DNA from: Leptospira ellinghausenii
GTDB taxonomy: Bacteria; Spirochaetota; Leptospiria; Leptospirales; Leptospiraceae
Direction of reading: 5' to 3'
Length of the DNA: 64,000 nt
Assembly (NCBI RefSeq): GCF_003114815.1
Contig: NZ_BFAZ01000003.1
Span: 186,001 to 250,000 of the forward strand
Shown: positions 9,494 through 19,495 of the stretch, piece after piece
How the letters are laid out: each line of letters begins with the position of its first letter
Numbering within the stretch: position 1 is the first letter of the stretch
Notes under the pieces: model-generated
What the model was told of the DNA's origin: nothing
Databases searched by the model: none
The model's input: only the letters and a program-made list of their open reading frames with translations
Made by a program: the position numbers and the translations under genes

Positions 9494-10765
9494 ATGACTG
9501 AAATGACTCGCCGTCATTCAAGATGGTTTGAACGTATTTTGTTGAATTTTCTATTTCAGTTTATATCGGGAGGAATGGTACTCATCATTTCTTCCGCCTT
9601 CCCTATTTGGGGGATTCAATTTTGGAAGGCAAACGATCCCAATTTAATTACATCATTATCAGCAAGTATCATTTCATTTTTAATCGCAACTTTTAGTTTA
9701 AGGAAACTTTTTCGATTACCAGCATCAGAATCTGTATCATACATATTTCCTGTAACCATTATTTGTTTTGCAATTCCCATTTTATTTATTTTGATTTTTC
9801 GTGCTTCTTATTCCTTACAAATATTTGTTATAAGTTTTATCGTTACTTTACTTTGGTGTTTTGCTGGATTTTTTCTAGGTAGACGGTATCGATTAATACG
9901 TTATGCGATTTTGCCATCTTCATCCAGCTTTGATTTGGTAAAATCACATGGTGCACTTTTTTCCATATTAAAATCTCCTGATTTAGAAGGACAACGTTAC
10001 AATGCAATTGTTGCTGATTTTGATAGTCCAATGTTAACACCAGAATGGGAAAAATTTTTAGCACAATGTACACTTGCAAGAATTCCAGTCTATTCAGAGA
10101 AAAAAATAAGAGAGTTTGTCACGGGAAGAGTGAAGATCAAACACCTTTCTGAAAATGTTTTTGGTTCTCTTTTACCATCGGAAATTTATGAATCGATCAA
10201 ACGTTGGATTGATTTTCTTTCCGCTTTATTCCTCATTCCAATTTTTTTGCCATTTTTTATCATCATTGCTATCCTCATTAAATTAGAATCCAAAGGCCCT
10301 GCATTATTCATCCAACCGAGAATGGGATTTCGTGGAAAAGTATTTCCTATGCTTAAATTTAGAAGTATGTATACCAATAAGGAAGGTGGTCGATTTACCA
10401 ATCCAAATGATGACCCACGGATTACTCGGATCGGTAAAATTATCCGTAAATTTCGCATTGATGAATTGCCTCAATTGTTTAACATTTTGATTGGTCAAAT
10501 GTCGTTTATTGGTCCAAGACCAGAATCTTTTGAATTATCTCAATGGTATGAGAAGGATGTTCCTTTTTTTGCATATCGCCATGTCGTTAGACCTGGAATT
10601 AGTGGTTGGGCACAAGTCGAACAAGGTTATGCTGCCGAAGTAGAAGGAATGAATGTAAAACTTGAATACGATTTTTATTACATTAAAAATTTTTCATTTT
10701 GGTTAGATCTACTGATTACGTTCAAAACAATAAAAACGATATTAACAGGATTTGGTGCTAGATAA
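9494..10765 (+). CDS. Undecaprenyl-phosphate sugar phosphotransferase (WcaJ/RfbP type)
   Basis: This polyisoprenyl-phosphate hexose-1-phosphate transferase (423 residues) should start repeat-unit synthesis by linking the first sugar-1-phosphate to undecaprenyl phosphate at the inner membrane. Several hydrophobic segments occupy residues 10-130, a soluble segment follows, and the catalytic bacterial-sugar-transferase domain begins near residue 230. Diagnostic strings are PMLKFRSMY, DDPRITRIGKIIRKFRIDEL, SFIGPRPE and RPGISGWAQV. The start ATG follows the upstream stop directly; a second ATG four codons in is possible. Confidence 0.92.
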   Translation: MTEMTRRHSRWFERILLNFLFQFISGGMVLIISSAFPIWGIQFWKANDPNLITSLSASIISFLIATFSLRKLFRLPASESVSYIFPVTIICFAIPILFILIFRASYSLQIFVISFIVTLLWCFAGFFLGRRYRLIRYAILPSSSSFDLVKSHGALFSILKSPDLEGQRYNAIVADFDSPMLTPEWEKFLAQCTLARIPVYSEKKIREFVTGRVKIKHLSENVFGSLLPSEIYESIKRWIDFLSALFLIPIFLPFFIIIAILIKLESKGPALFIQPRMGFRGKVFPMLKFRSMYTNKEGGRFTNPNDDPRITRIGKIIRKFRIDELPQLFNILIGQMSFIGPRPESFELSQWYEKDVPFFAYRHVVRPGISGWAQVEQGYAAEVEGMNVKLEYDFYYIKNFSFWLDLLITFKTIKTILTGFGAR

Positions 10766-12106
10766 TTGAATCGTATATTCGAAAAGTTAAGGTTAGTATT
10801 CAGTCACTTAATTCAGTATCGTTTTGAATTGTTAATCTTTCTCATTTCTTTTCTGATACGACTGGTATGGGTTTTAAATATTGATTCTTATCCTACCATG
10901 GATGGCTACGCTTATTATTCGAATGCTTATTTTTTAGCAAATGATGGTAAAGTGGATTTTTATTGGCCTGTTGGATATTCCGCTATCCTTGCTCTTTTGA
11001 TGAAATTGGGAATTACGAAATTATTCTATTTCAAACTATTGAATGTGCTTTTGTCTTCTTTGTCAGTTGTAATTGGTTATAAAATAATAAATCACTACAT
11101 CTTCAATAGACTTAGAAGAATATTGGCCGTAATTCTTTTCATCACTTATCCAGAATTTATATTCTTTAATTCATTGTTTTGGAGTGAAACAGTATTTATT
11201 TTCTTATTATTACTTAGTTTCTATCTACTAATATTAAATAAACTTAAATTATTCTCTGTTGCTTTGGCGATATCCATTTTTGTAAAACCAATTTCAATTT
11301 TCATTCCAATTGTCTTTTGTTTCGTCCATTTTCCTTCGAATCAACGGAGGTATTTTTTAGTTATCTCTTACACGATTATTTTGATGTTTCATTTGCCTTG
11401 GATGGTATTTAATTACCAACAAACCGGAAAACTAGGTCTGGTTTCCAATAACGGAGCAACTAATTTATTTATCGGAAACAATCAGTATGCAACTGGTCAC
11501 TATGATGAAGAAGGTTTGAAGAATATTTCAAAATTTCCAACAGATGATTTAAAGAAGAATGTCTTTCAATTTTGGGCCACATCTTACCAAGACATTCCTT
11601 TACTTGTTTCTAAAAAAATATCATACTTACTCTTTGGTATGCCATCACCTTGGATTTGGTCGGTTGGGATTGGAACGAATGTTTATAGCCAACTTCCTCG
11701 TTATCTCACATTAGAAGAGTTTCAATCAATTAGAATTAAGTTAAAAAATGATTCTATTTTAGAGAAATGTTATCATCTGAATGACAAAATAAATCTTTAT
11801 TCATTGAAGTCGAATGTTGACGATTATACGAGAGCAACAATGGCGAATAATCTGATTTATACTGGAATTGTAACTTATAATAGAGAGAATCAATTGTTAA
11901 TACTTTCAGATTTTGCATTCTTTCTGAATCTAGTCTTGGTTTTATTATTTTTGCTCAAAGTAGTATATTTTGGAATCAGACGTATTCCTTTATATGTTGT
12001 TCCAATATATTTTTTAGTGTTTTATTGTTTTTTCTTTGGCGATTTTAGATTTTTTTTACCAGCCATACCCTTCCTCATTATAGGGAATTTCCTTCCTAAG
12101 AAATGA
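10766..12106 (+). CDS. GT-C family membrane glycosyltransferase
   Basis: This is a 446-residue polytopic protein (roughly ten hydrophobic segments) with a TTG start directly after the upstream stop. After the first helix, the extracytoplasmic loop contains DSYPTMDGYAYYSNAYFLA and WPVGYSAI, the Asp-containing loop and downstream Pro-x-Gly-Tyr expected of GT-C/PMT-like enzymes that take sugars from polyprenyl phosphate. A soluble loop of about 130 residues sits before the last two helices. Specific sugar unknown. No strong Shine-Dalgarno sequence precedes the TTG. Confidence 0.72.
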   Translation: MNRIFEKLRLVFSHLIQYRFELLIFLISFLIRLVWVLNIDSYPTMDGYAYYSNAYFLANDGKVDFYWPVGYSAILALLMKLGITKLFYFKLLNVLLSSLSVVIGYKIINHYIFNRLRRILAVILFITYPEFIFFNSLFWSETVFIFLLLLSFYLLILNKLKLFSVALAISIFVKPISIFIPIVFCFVHFPSNQRRYFLVISYTIILMFHLPWMVFNYQQTGKLGLVSNNGATNLFIGNNQYATGHYDEEGLKNISKFPTDDLKKNVFQFWATSYQDIPLLVSKKISYLLFGMPSPWIWSVGIGTNVYSQLPRYLTLEEFQSIRIKLKNDSILEKCYHLNDKINLYSLKSNVDDYTRATMANNLIYTGIVTYNRENQLLILSDFAFFLNLVLVLLFLLKVVYFGIRRIPLYVVPIYFLVFYCFFFGDFRFFLPAIPFLIIGNFLPKK

Positions 12107-12119
12107 GAATCAGAAAAAG

Positions 12120-13409
12120 ATGTTAGTAACTCTATCCTTTTATATCATTATGATTCTACTTGTTTCTTATTTTAGTAAACAAGGGATAGGTCTTGTTATT
12201 ATATTGGCCTGGTGGGGAATTCTAAATGTTATCACGTATTTTTCACTCTCTGGTTTGTTTTTAATATCAAATGAAACTCAATTGGTTTATTTTTTATTTT
12301 TTACATTTATTGTGATTAGCTTTCTTATGGTTGAAAAACTATTACCATCTATACGTTTAAAGAAATCGTATCTCACTATTAATTTGTATTTTTATGACAT
12401 TTTATTTAGATTAGCATTAATAGTTTTGATACCGATTCAACTCATGTTTTCCCTTCGTGCAATTTATTTAATTAGTTTTGTAATGACGCCTTCCTATTAC
12501 AGAAGTGATGTTTTTGGATTGATCACCGGGACATCTACTTTATTTTATAATTCAATCCAATTAGCAAAGATACATGCGTTTGTAATAGGCCCGTTACAAT
12601 TTGTGATTTTTTTTGCTGGATTTTCTTATTTCGCATTTTGTAAGAAAAAAGGTTTGTTGGTCCTTGGAGCCTTATTGATTATCTTGGATGCGCTGATGAT
12701 GTACGGTAGATTTGGATACCACTATTTGATATTTTCGCTTTTTCTGTTTTTTTTGTTTTATCGAGAAAGAAAGAAAGTTAATGAGATGAAGAAAATTGTA
12801 ATTATTTCATTCTTGTTTTTGTTTTTTTTAATTTTAGTTTTATATAAGATCACAAGCGATAGAGATAAGCTAAGTTTAATAGATGTTTTCAAAACTTATT
12901 TTGTAACTTACCATACGGAATCATTTGTCATATTTGATACAGAGCTGAAAAACCCAAATTCGATTCTTCATGAATACACTTATGGTTTATCTACTTTTGG
13001 TGGTGTGGAACGATATTTTATTCCATTAGTCAATAAATTTGGGTATAGTTTAATATCCCAAGCTGATCTTGTAGGAGGATATTTGCACCAAAACTTTCTA
13101 ATTGGATATGATGAATATCATAAACCCCTTTTATTTAATGCATATGGATCAATTTTTTTCGCGATGTACCGAGATGGCGGATTGATTGCAGTTTCTTTAT
13201 TTGGAATCTTATTTGGATTCTTTTTATCATTTTATTCCGTTTCATTAAAAAGTAAAGATCCAATTGATTTTGCCATATTTTATGGATTGTTATTTATTTT
13301 TATCTATGGCGTATTTCAGCCCACGGTATTGGGTCCGATGTTGCCAGCTTTATTCATTTTATACTTATTAAAAGTATTCTTAAAGGCTTATACGAAGTTA
13401 ATCCATTGA
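12120..13409 (+). CDS. wzy: Probable O-antigen polymerase (Wzy)
   Basis: This is a 429-residue, very hydrophobic protein with about ten to twelve membrane segments and one larger periplasmic loop (about residues 275-340). It has the size and layout of Wzy repeat-unit polymerases, including a late stretch LFNAYGSIFFAMYRDGGLIAV resembling the conserved loop of the oligosaccharide repeat-unit polymerase family. It lies immediately before the Wzx-like flippase gene (TTGA overlap). Wzy proteins are poorly conserved, so the call rests on topology, composition and position. Confidence 0.75.
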   Translation: MLVTLSFYIIMILLVSYFSKQGIGLVIILAWWGILNVITYFSLSGLFLISNETQLVYFLFFTFIVISFLMVEKLLPSIRLKKSYLTINLYFYDILFRLALIVLIPIQLMFSLRAIYLISFVMTPSYYRSDVFGLITGTSTLFYNSIQLAKIHAFVIGPLQFVIFFAGFSYFAFCKKKGLLVLGALLIILDALMMYGRFGYHYLIFSLFLFFLFYRERKKVNEMKKIVIISFLFLFFLILVLYKITSDRDKLSLIDVFKTYFVTYHTESFVIFDTELKNPNSILHEYTYGLSTFGGVERYFIPLVNKFGYSLISQADLVGGYLHQNFLIGYDEYHKPLLFNAYGSIFFAMYRDGGLIAVSLFGILFGFFLSFYSVSLKSKDPIDFAIFYGLLFIFIYGVFQPTVLGPMLPALFILYLLKVFLKAYTKLIH

Positions 13410-14722
13410 AATCTATTTTTTTTAATTTAGTTTGGTTCTTTTTTGACAAGGTATTTAAGCTCATAGTTGGTTTTGCAATCAGTGTAATGATTGTAAGGTA
13501 CCTTGGTCCAGAATGGTTTGGGAAATATAATTATGTAAATTCGATCATTGTTTTATTTGGAATTTTTGTTTCCTTTGGTTCTGAAGGAATATTGGTAAAA
13601 TTAATAGTTTCAGAACCAGATCAAAAAAATGAGATTTTGTCTGCTTCTTTTTGGTTTCATTCTATTTTTGGTTTATTATCTTTTTTACTATCCTTTCTAT
13701 TTCTGATAATTTTGCGAAATGAGTCGGATTTATTTCAGTTATTACTGATTCTTGGGATTCCTTTATTATTCCGTTCTTTTTCAATCGTTAGGTATGTTTA
13801 TGAGTCGAACTTAGAGATTAAAAAAGTTGTCATCATTGATAATCTAATATATTTTACTTTTTCATTGATTAGAGTTATATTGATATATTTTAACTATAGT
13901 TTTAGTTGGATTTTTATTTCGTTTGCAACAGAGGGCATTATTTCAAATTTTTCTTTGTTTTTATATTATCGACTCAAGCATTCCTCATTTTTGAATGTTC
14001 GTCCCAAATTGGATAGAGTCAAATCGATTCTAAGAGAATCCTTCCCAATTTTATTGTCTGGTTTTGCGATAATTGTTTATATGAAAGTAGACCAAATTAT
14101 GATAGGTTCCATGTTAGGTGATGAACAATTGGGCATTTATAGTGTAGGTGTCCGACTTAGTGAATTTTGGTATTTTATTCCAATTGGAATTTCTTCTTCA
14201 TTCTTTCCACATTTGATTTCCTTGAAAAAAGAGTTATCAATCCAGTATAAGAAACGGTTTGCCATTTTGCATAGTATTGTTTTCTGGATGGCGTTGTTAG
14301 GAGCATGTATTACTCAATTTGCAGCAGACTTTGTGATTTTGAAAATTTATGGGTATGATTATTTGAATTCATCCTCTGTATTGAAGATACACATTTGGGC
14401 ATCATTATTCGTATTTTTAGGTGTTGCCGGTAGTAATTATTATATATTAGAGAACCTGCAAAAATTGACGATATTAAAAAGTTTGTTTGGACTATTGGTA
14501 AATATCATCTTAAATTATTTATGGATCCCTGAATACGGAATTCTTGGTGCAGCCTATGCTACTTTGATTTCACAATTTTGTGCAAATACCTTGTTCTTGG
14601 TATTTTTCAAAAGTTTACATCCGCTTTTGTTCCTTCAAATGGGAAGTATACTCTTTATAAGATTTTTAAATTTAGGTAACATGATCAGAAAACAAGTAAG
14701 TGTTTATCATTCCAATGATTAA
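13406..14722 (+). CDS. wzx: O-antigen flippase (Wzx, MATE/MOP superfamily)
   Basis: This is a 438-residue protein with about twelve predicted helices. The N-terminus has FFDKVFKLIVGFAISVMIVRYLGPEWFGKYNY, the signature of polysaccharide exporters; a second clear block is KVDQIMIGSMLGDEQLGIYSVGVRLSEFWYFIP at about 225-260. It should flip undecaprenyl-linked repeat units across the inner membrane for the polymerase encoded just upstream. The TTG start overlaps the upstream TGA. The final residues overlap the following glycosyltransferase start. Confidence 0.88.
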   Translation: MKSIFFNLVWFFFDKVFKLIVGFAISVMIVRYLGPEWFGKYNYVNSIIVLFGIFVSFGSEGILVKLIVSEPDQKNEILSASFWFHSIFGLLSFLLSFLFLIILRNESDLFQLLLILGIPLLFRSFSIVRYVYESNLEIKKVVIIDNLIYFTFSLIRVILIYFNYSFSWIFISFATEGIISNFSLFLYYRLKHSSFLNVRPKLDRVKSILRESFPILLSGFAIIVYMKVDQIMIGSMLGDEQLGIYSVGVRLSEFWYFIPIGISSSFFPHLISLKKELSIQYKKRFAILHSIVFWMALLGACITQFAADFVILKIYGYDYLNSSSVLKIHIWASLFVFLGVAGSNYYILENLQKLTILKSLFGLLVNIILNYLWIPEYGILGAAYATLISQFCANTLFLVFFKSLHPLLFLQMGSILFIRFLNLGNMIRKQVSVYHSND

Positions 14723-15824
14723 AAGTATTCTTATTTATTTAGCTAATTTGTTTCGGATTTTTTCCTTTTTTAAAGAAGAAGTAACTTTATTATGTAAAAT
14801 TGATAATATCGGTGATTACATTCTTTTTAGAAATTTTTTAAAAGATTTTAAGGGTTCTGAATTCAATCAAAATCGAAAAATAGTTTTTGTCGGAAATGTT
14901 GCATGGAAAAATATTTTTGAAACATATGATCATTCTACAATTGATAAGGTCATTTGGGTAAATTTAAACACCTTGCAAAACAATGTGCTTTATCGATACG
15001 GGATTCTTTTTTTACTGAATACATTTCGCTTTCATACAATTGTTCAACCTACTTATTCACGTAATCTACTGATAGATTTTTTACTTTTACCTTTGAAGGC
15101 AAAATTCAAATACTCACCATTTGGTGATGATCTAAACCATATTCGGGAGCTGAAATTAAAAAATGATCAATCCTATTCACATATCATTAGATCGGAAAAA
15201 GAGATAGAATTTGAGTTCGATAGAAACTTGTTTTTTTTCAGAGAATTAGATTCTGTTTTTGCTAACGTGAAATTTTCTCTTCCATTTGAACGAAAAAAAC
15301 AAAAAGAAAATGAAATTTCATTTTTTATTGGATCCAGCTCCAAGACTCGTCAATTTTCAAGAGAGAACCTAGGCCATATTCTGAAATCAATCAATAATCA
15401 GAGTCACTATCGAGTGAATTTACTTGGCGGGCCGGCGGAATTCGGAATCGCTGAGGAATTAAGTGAAATTTCAGAAAGAGTGATAAACTTATGCGGCAGA
15501 CTGACTCTCTCTGAAACAATCAATACCATTGGAAATTCTAAAATTGTCTTAACCATGGATTCTAGTGGTTTGCATATGGCAATGGGAACTGGAGTGCCGA
15601 AAGTGTATTGTTTTTCCAATGGCAATCATGCATTTCGATTTGTACCATATCCAAAACAATATAAAAATCTAACTGTATTTTTTCCTCCTATCATTGAAAT
15701 GGCCATCGGTAAACATCCAAAGATTGTGTATGATTCATTTCGGAATGGTTCCCTTATCCCTATCGATTCTATCCGAATTGATTTAGCAGTGAAACAAATA
15801 TTAAAAGGATTACGTTCTGAATGA
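14715..15824 (+). CDS. Glycosyltransferase family 9 (heptosyltransferase-like)
   Basis: About 369 residues. I chose ATG 14715; an in-frame GTG at 14700 would add five residues. The C-terminal half shows the GT9 pattern: LLGGPAEFGIAEEL, NLCGRLTLSETINTI and VLTMDSSGLHMAMGTGVP, that is the GGP, G-x-L-s/t and D-S/T-G-x-x-H-x-A motifs for nucleotide-sugar binding. GT9 enzymes typically transfer heptoses; here it lies among repeat-unit genes, so another sugar is possible. It overlaps the flippase stop by eight bases and is followed by an ATGA overlap with the next gene. Confidence 0.82.
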   Translation: MIKSILIYLANLFRIFSFFKEEVTLLCKIDNIGDYILFRNFLKDFKGSEFNQNRKIVFVGNVAWKNIFETYDHSTIDKVIWVNLNTLQNNVLYRYGILFLLNTFRFHTIVQPTYSRNLLIDFLLLPLKAKFKYSPFGDDLNHIRELKLKNDQSYSHIIRSEKEIEFEFDRNLFFFRELDSVFANVKFSLPFERKKQKENEISFFIGSSSKTRQFSRENLGHILKSINNQSHYRVNLLGGPAEFGIAEELSEISERVINLCGRLTLSETINTIGNSKIVLTMDSSGLHMAMGTGVPKVYCFSNGNHAFRFVPYPKQYKNLTVFFPPIIEMAIGKHPKIVYDSFRNGSLIPIDSIRIDLAVKQILKGLRSE

Positions 15825-16762
15825 GTGTTCCTGTTTTATTGATTGCGTTTAATCGTCCAGATTTAGCAGAAAAAACATTAAAGAGGATGATTGAAGCAAA
15901 TCCCTCGAAAATTTATTTTGCAGTAGATGGTGCGAGAATTGAAAAACCTGGGGAACAAGATAAGGTAAAACAAGTCAGAAACCTAACTTCACTTATTCCT
16001 ACATCGATACCTTATGAAGTAAGATTTTCTGATAGAAATCATGGGTGCCGAGAAGGGGTTAGCTCCGCCATTACATGGTTTTTTTCCCAGGAAGAATCTG
16101 GGATCATTTTGGAAGATGATTGTTTTCCTGATTTGAGTTTTTTCCCATTTTGTGAGGAATTACTAAGAAAGTATAAAGATGATGATCAGATTGGAATGAT
16201 TTCTGGTGATAATTTTTTTAGAAATAAAATTCATTTGAAAGACTCTTATTTTTACTCAACATATTTTCATATTTGGGGTTGGGCAAGTTGGAGAAGAGCA
16301 TGGGATGGTTACCGTTCAACTGGAATTCCACATGATGAATTATATTCCGTTTTAAGTAAAAAATTTTTCTTTAAGCGTCAAGTTTTGAAATGGTACAATT
16401 GGATCAATGGCTCTTCATCAGGAAAAGTAGATACTTGGGATCATCAATGGACTTTCCATAACTGGAAAGAAAATCGAATTTCTATAATGCCTAATGTCAA
16501 TTTAATTTCAAACATTGGTTTTCGAAGTGATGGGACACATACAGTTGATGAAAATTCTCAATTTGCAAATTTAAGCTCTGAATCAATAGCTTTTCCTCTT
16601 ATTCATCCCAAGAAAAGAAAACTTAAATTTTTATACCATATATTTGTAGAAGTTAACTACTATCCAAATAAAATATATCAGTTTGTTTTTAATTTGATTG
16701 TTACCTTTTTGAAAGTTAAATACTATTTGATGATTTTAACAAAGTGCAACAAGGGAGAATAA
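15821..16762 (+). CDS. GT-A fold glycosyltransferase (nucleotide-diphospho-sugar transferase)
   Basis: This 313-residue protein opens PVLLIAFNRPDLAEKTLKRM and has SDRNHGCREGVSSAITWFF and IILEDDCFPDLSFF (about residues 70-120), where EDD is the metal-binding acidic motif. Later FHIWGWASWRRAWDGY and DTWDHQWTF are typical of this group (often misnamed haemolytic protein HlpA-like). Likely cytoplasmic and acting on the lipid-linked oligosaccharide. It starts in an ATGA overlap with the GT9 gene. Confidence 0.82.
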   Translation: MSVPVLLIAFNRPDLAEKTLKRMIEANPSKIYFAVDGARIEKPGEQDKVKQVRNLTSLIPTSIPYEVRFSDRNHGCREGVSSAITWFFSQEESGIILEDDCFPDLSFFPFCEELLRKYKDDDQIGMISGDNFFRNKIHLKDSYFYSTYFHIWGWASWRRAWDGYRSTGIPHDELYSVLSKKFFFKRQVLKWYNWINGSSSGKVDTWDHQWTFHNWKENRISIMPNVNLISNIGFRSDGTHTVDENSQFANLSSESIAFPLIHPKKRKLKFLYHIFVEVNYYPNKIYQFVFNLIVTFLKVKYYLMILTKCNKGE

Positions 16763-16772
16763 TTTAAGTAGA

Positions 16773-17642
16773 ATGAAATGTCGTATTTGCTCTAGTAATT
16801 GTCAAATAGTCTACTCAGATATGATATATCTTGGTAAATATTCATCTTCTCTATACCATTGCAATCGTTGTGATTTTCTCCAATTGGATCGAGTTACATG
16901 GTTAGATGAAGCATACCAAGAATCTATTTCAATCACTGATACTGGGATTGTATCAAGAAATTTAGATCTTTCCAGAAAAGTTTTAGTATTATTATCTGCT
17001 TTGAACTCAAATCTTCGGCTCAATAAGTTTTTATTGATTTTCCTTCGGATTTTTTTTAAAGGACTTTTGGGAAGAATATTTACTCGATTTAAAGGAAAGA
17101 TTTTAGATTTTGGAGGTGGTTATGGATTGTTAGTCCGGATGTTAAGAGATTTTGGATTAGATGCTTATTGGACAGACCCATATTCAAAAAATCTTTTTTC
17201 AAAGGGATTTGACGGAAGTCTCGAAAATTCTTTTGAATGTTTAATCAGTTTTGAAGTTCTTGAACATTTGCTTGAGCCAGATACTCACTTTCAAAATATT
17301 TTAATTGAGCAGAGCCCAAGATTTTATATATTTTCGACTGAATCATATGGAGAGAAAATACCACCGCAGAATTGGTGGTATTTTTCTTTCTTAACTGGAC
17401 AACATATATCTTTTTACAATCAAAAAACATTTTCCTATATTGCAAGAAAATACAATTACCATTCCTATTCTATAAATCAATCATTTCATCTTTTTTCAAA
17501 GGAAAAGCTAAATATCAAATTGATCAAATTCTTAGTGGAACGATCGGATATTTTTTATAACTATGCGAAAATTAATTACGACAGTCTCACATGGTCTGAT
17601 CATGATAAGATGATGAAAAGTTTGGAAAATAAGATAAAATGA
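16773..17642 (+). CDS. Zinc-ribbon class I SAM-dependent methyltransferase
   Basis: The 289-residue protein starts with a zinc-ribbon-like pair: CRIC at residues 3-6 and CNRC at about 30-33. The SAM-binding motif I is ILDFGGGYGLLVRML near residue 110, and motif IV is the ISFEVLEHLLEP stretch. The arrangement matches methyltransferases that act on sugars or glycans in polysaccharide clusters (C-, O- or N-methylation not distinguishable). A hydrophobic patch before the SAM domain (about residues 85-100) could place it at the membrane. It begins 10 bases after the GT gene. Confidence 0.8.
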   Translation: MKCRICSSNCQIVYSDMIYLGKYSSSLYHCNRCDFLQLDRVTWLDEAYQESISITDTGIVSRNLDLSRKVLVLLSALNSNLRLNKFLLIFLRIFFKGLLGRIFTRFKGKILDFGGGYGLLVRMLRDFGLDAYWTDPYSKNLFSKGFDGSLENSFECLISFEVLEHLLEPDTHFQNILIEQSPRFYIFSTESYGEKIPPQNWWYFSFLTGQHISFYNQKTFSYIARKYNYHSYSINQSFHLFSKEKLNIKLIKFLVERSDIFYNYAKINYDSLTWSDHDKMMKSLENKIK

Positions 17643-17678
17643 AATTTTTGGAAATGATTTCAATTAAGGAGATAAAAT

Positions 17679-18674
17679 CTGGAATCTAGATTTGCTATCA
17701 AATATATATGCATATTAGGTTTTCCGAGATACCTAATTTTTTTGGCTATTTCCATTCTATTTACGGGATTCCATCATCAACTCAATTTTAATTTCATAGG
17801 ACATGAGAATTTTGTTAACCAAAATTTCTCTCAGCCATTTGTATCAAGGGCTTTCACTAGTTGGGTTGCAAAATCACTAACTATTGTGTTTCATTTCACT
17901 CCAGAAGAGTCAGTGTATCTTTTGGAGTTAGTTGCATTTTTTCTTGTATTTGAGATTTTTTACAAGGTTGGAGTTTGTAACAAAGGAAAACAGTTTGGTA
18001 TGATTGCCACTGGATTACTTATTTTAACGATTCCTTGGTTTGCATTTTTGCCAAGGTATATGCCACTTTATTTTTTATATGATACCTATGCGCTCCTTGC
18101 AAATGTGATTTTTTTGTATTTTTTGCAGAAAGGAAGATTTTTGCCATTCGCTCTCTTTTTTTCTTTTGCAACATTCAATAGAGAGACATCACTCATATTT
18201 GTATTCATTTACTTTTTGGTTTACTTCCAATCATTGGGAACTTATAAATTACTAAAAAGAATTGGTTTATTGTTATTGATTTGGGTATCAATTAAGTTAA
18301 TTTTAAAGTTTATGTTTTCGATGAAAGGCGGTGAAGTTTACCAAGATCAGTACTGGTCAAATATTGAATTTTTTCTATCAATGCCATATGAAATAAAGAA
18401 TCCAATTTTTTTTGAACCGTATTATCGATTTTCTTTTTTGATTTTTCCTTTCCTTTTTTTAATTCCACTTTTTATGAAACAAAATGTTTCAATTTTACCT
18501 TTGCGGATTCGTAAAACGTTACCGATTGGTTTAGTGATTCTTTTGATTTTCCTTTACACAGCAAATATTTATGAATATAGGATTTTTACTGAATTTTTAC
18601 CGATTTTTATTTTACCGATAACAATGATTCTAGTACAATTTGTAAAGTATGGAGAAAGTTCGGAATCGAACTAA
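17679..18674 (+). CDS. Polytopic membrane protein, probable GT-C-like; apparent CTG start
   Basis: The shortest ordinary reading starts at TTG 17742 (310 residues), but it has no ribosome binding site and cuts the first hydrophobic helix. The frame stays open back to TAA 17673-17675, and CTG at 17679 lies seven bases after a good AAGGAG (17666-17671). Starting there adds 21 residues and completes an N-terminal helix (YICILGFPRYLIFLAISILF). The loop after it (GHENFVNQNFSQPFVSRAF) and eight or so later helices resemble a small GT-C enzyme or an uncharacterised membrane protein. Function is not recognised beyond that. Confidence 0.6.
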   Translation: MESRFAIKYICILGFPRYLIFLAISILFTGFHHQLNFNFIGHENFVNQNFSQPFVSRAFTSWVAKSLTIVFHFTPEESVYLLELVAFFLVFEIFYKVGVCNKGKQFGMIATGLLILTIPWFAFLPRYMPLYFLYDTYALLANVIFLYFLQKGRFLPFALFFSFATFNRETSLIFVFIYFLVYFQSLGTYKLLKRIGLLLLIWVSIKLILKFMFSMKGGEVYQDQYWSNIEFFLSMPYEIKNPIFFEPYYRFSFLIFPFLFLIPLFMKQNVSILPLRIRKTLPIGLVILLIFLYTANIYEYRIFTEFLPIFILPITMILVQFVKYGESSESN

Positions 18675-18739
18675 GGTAAAATACGTAGCACTGTTTTGAT
18701 TTTAAAAACAGATAAAAAAGAATAATTAAATCAATATCT

Positions 18740-19495
18740 ATGACCCAAATACATCCGAAATTATCTATTATTACGATTGTTTTAAACAATAAATCGTTTT
18801 TAAAACATACAATTGAGAGTGTGATCAACCAAACGTATTCTAACATTGAATACATTGTGATCGATGGGGGATCAACAGATGGCAGTGTAGAACTCATTCA
18901 ATCCTATGGATCGAAAATTAATACTTGGGTCAGTGAAAAAGATTCCGGAATCTATAATGCAATTAACAAAGGAGTATCCCTTGCTACAGGGGAGTGGATT
19001 TGTATTCTGAATGCTGGAGATCGATTGGTTAATGAGAATACGATTAATCACCTCTTTAAAGATCCAATTTCAAAAGAGATACAGGTAGTATATGGAGATT
19101 GGTTTCTTTGTAATTTAAAAGAAAATCCTGAAGTTCTCGTAAAAGGGTATGCAAACTTATCGAAAGGATATCTTTTACACCAATCTTTGGTTTATCGAGC
19201 ATCCTTACATAAAAATCGTGGCCCATATCTTGAGACAAAAAAACTCATTATTTCTGATTATATTTTTCTTAGATCGATTGATGAAAAACATTATCAATAT
19301 GTAGATATGGCGATTTCCATAAATGATAATTCTGGAGTTTCTAGTCAATCCTGGTCATTGGAACAAAAAGTTGCATTTGATTTTATCCTTGGAAAAGTAT
19401 CATTTCAATATATGGTAAAAAGAATACTTTTCGAAAGAATGCCTGACTTTAGTAAAAAAATTGTACAGCTGTTATTGAAGTTTCGCTCTAATTAA
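18740..19495 (+). CDS. Glycosyltransferase family 2
   Basis: This is a 251-residue GT-A enzyme: LSIITIVLNNKSFLKHTIESV at the start, VIDGGSTDGSVE (about 45-56) for the nucleotide, and CILNAGDRL with the DxD-equivalent at about 95. It resembles the WcaE/WbbB-like colanic-acid and O-antigen transferases, which have the same SIITVxxN opening and DGGSTDGT motif. The last eight bases overlap the end of the convergent gene on the other strand. Donor sugar unknown. Confidence 0.85.
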   Translation: MTQIHPKLSIITIVLNNKSFLKHTIESVINQTYSNIEYIVIDGGSTDGSVELIQSYGSKINTWVSEKDSGIYNAINKGVSLATGEWICILNAGDRLVNENTINHLFKDPISKEIQVVYGDWFLCNLKENPEVLVKGYANLSKGYLLHQSLVYRASLHKNRGPYLETKKLIISDYIFLRSIDEKHYQYVDMAISINDNSGVSSQSWSLEQKVAFDFILGKVSFQYMVKRILFERMPDFSKKIVQLLLKFRSN

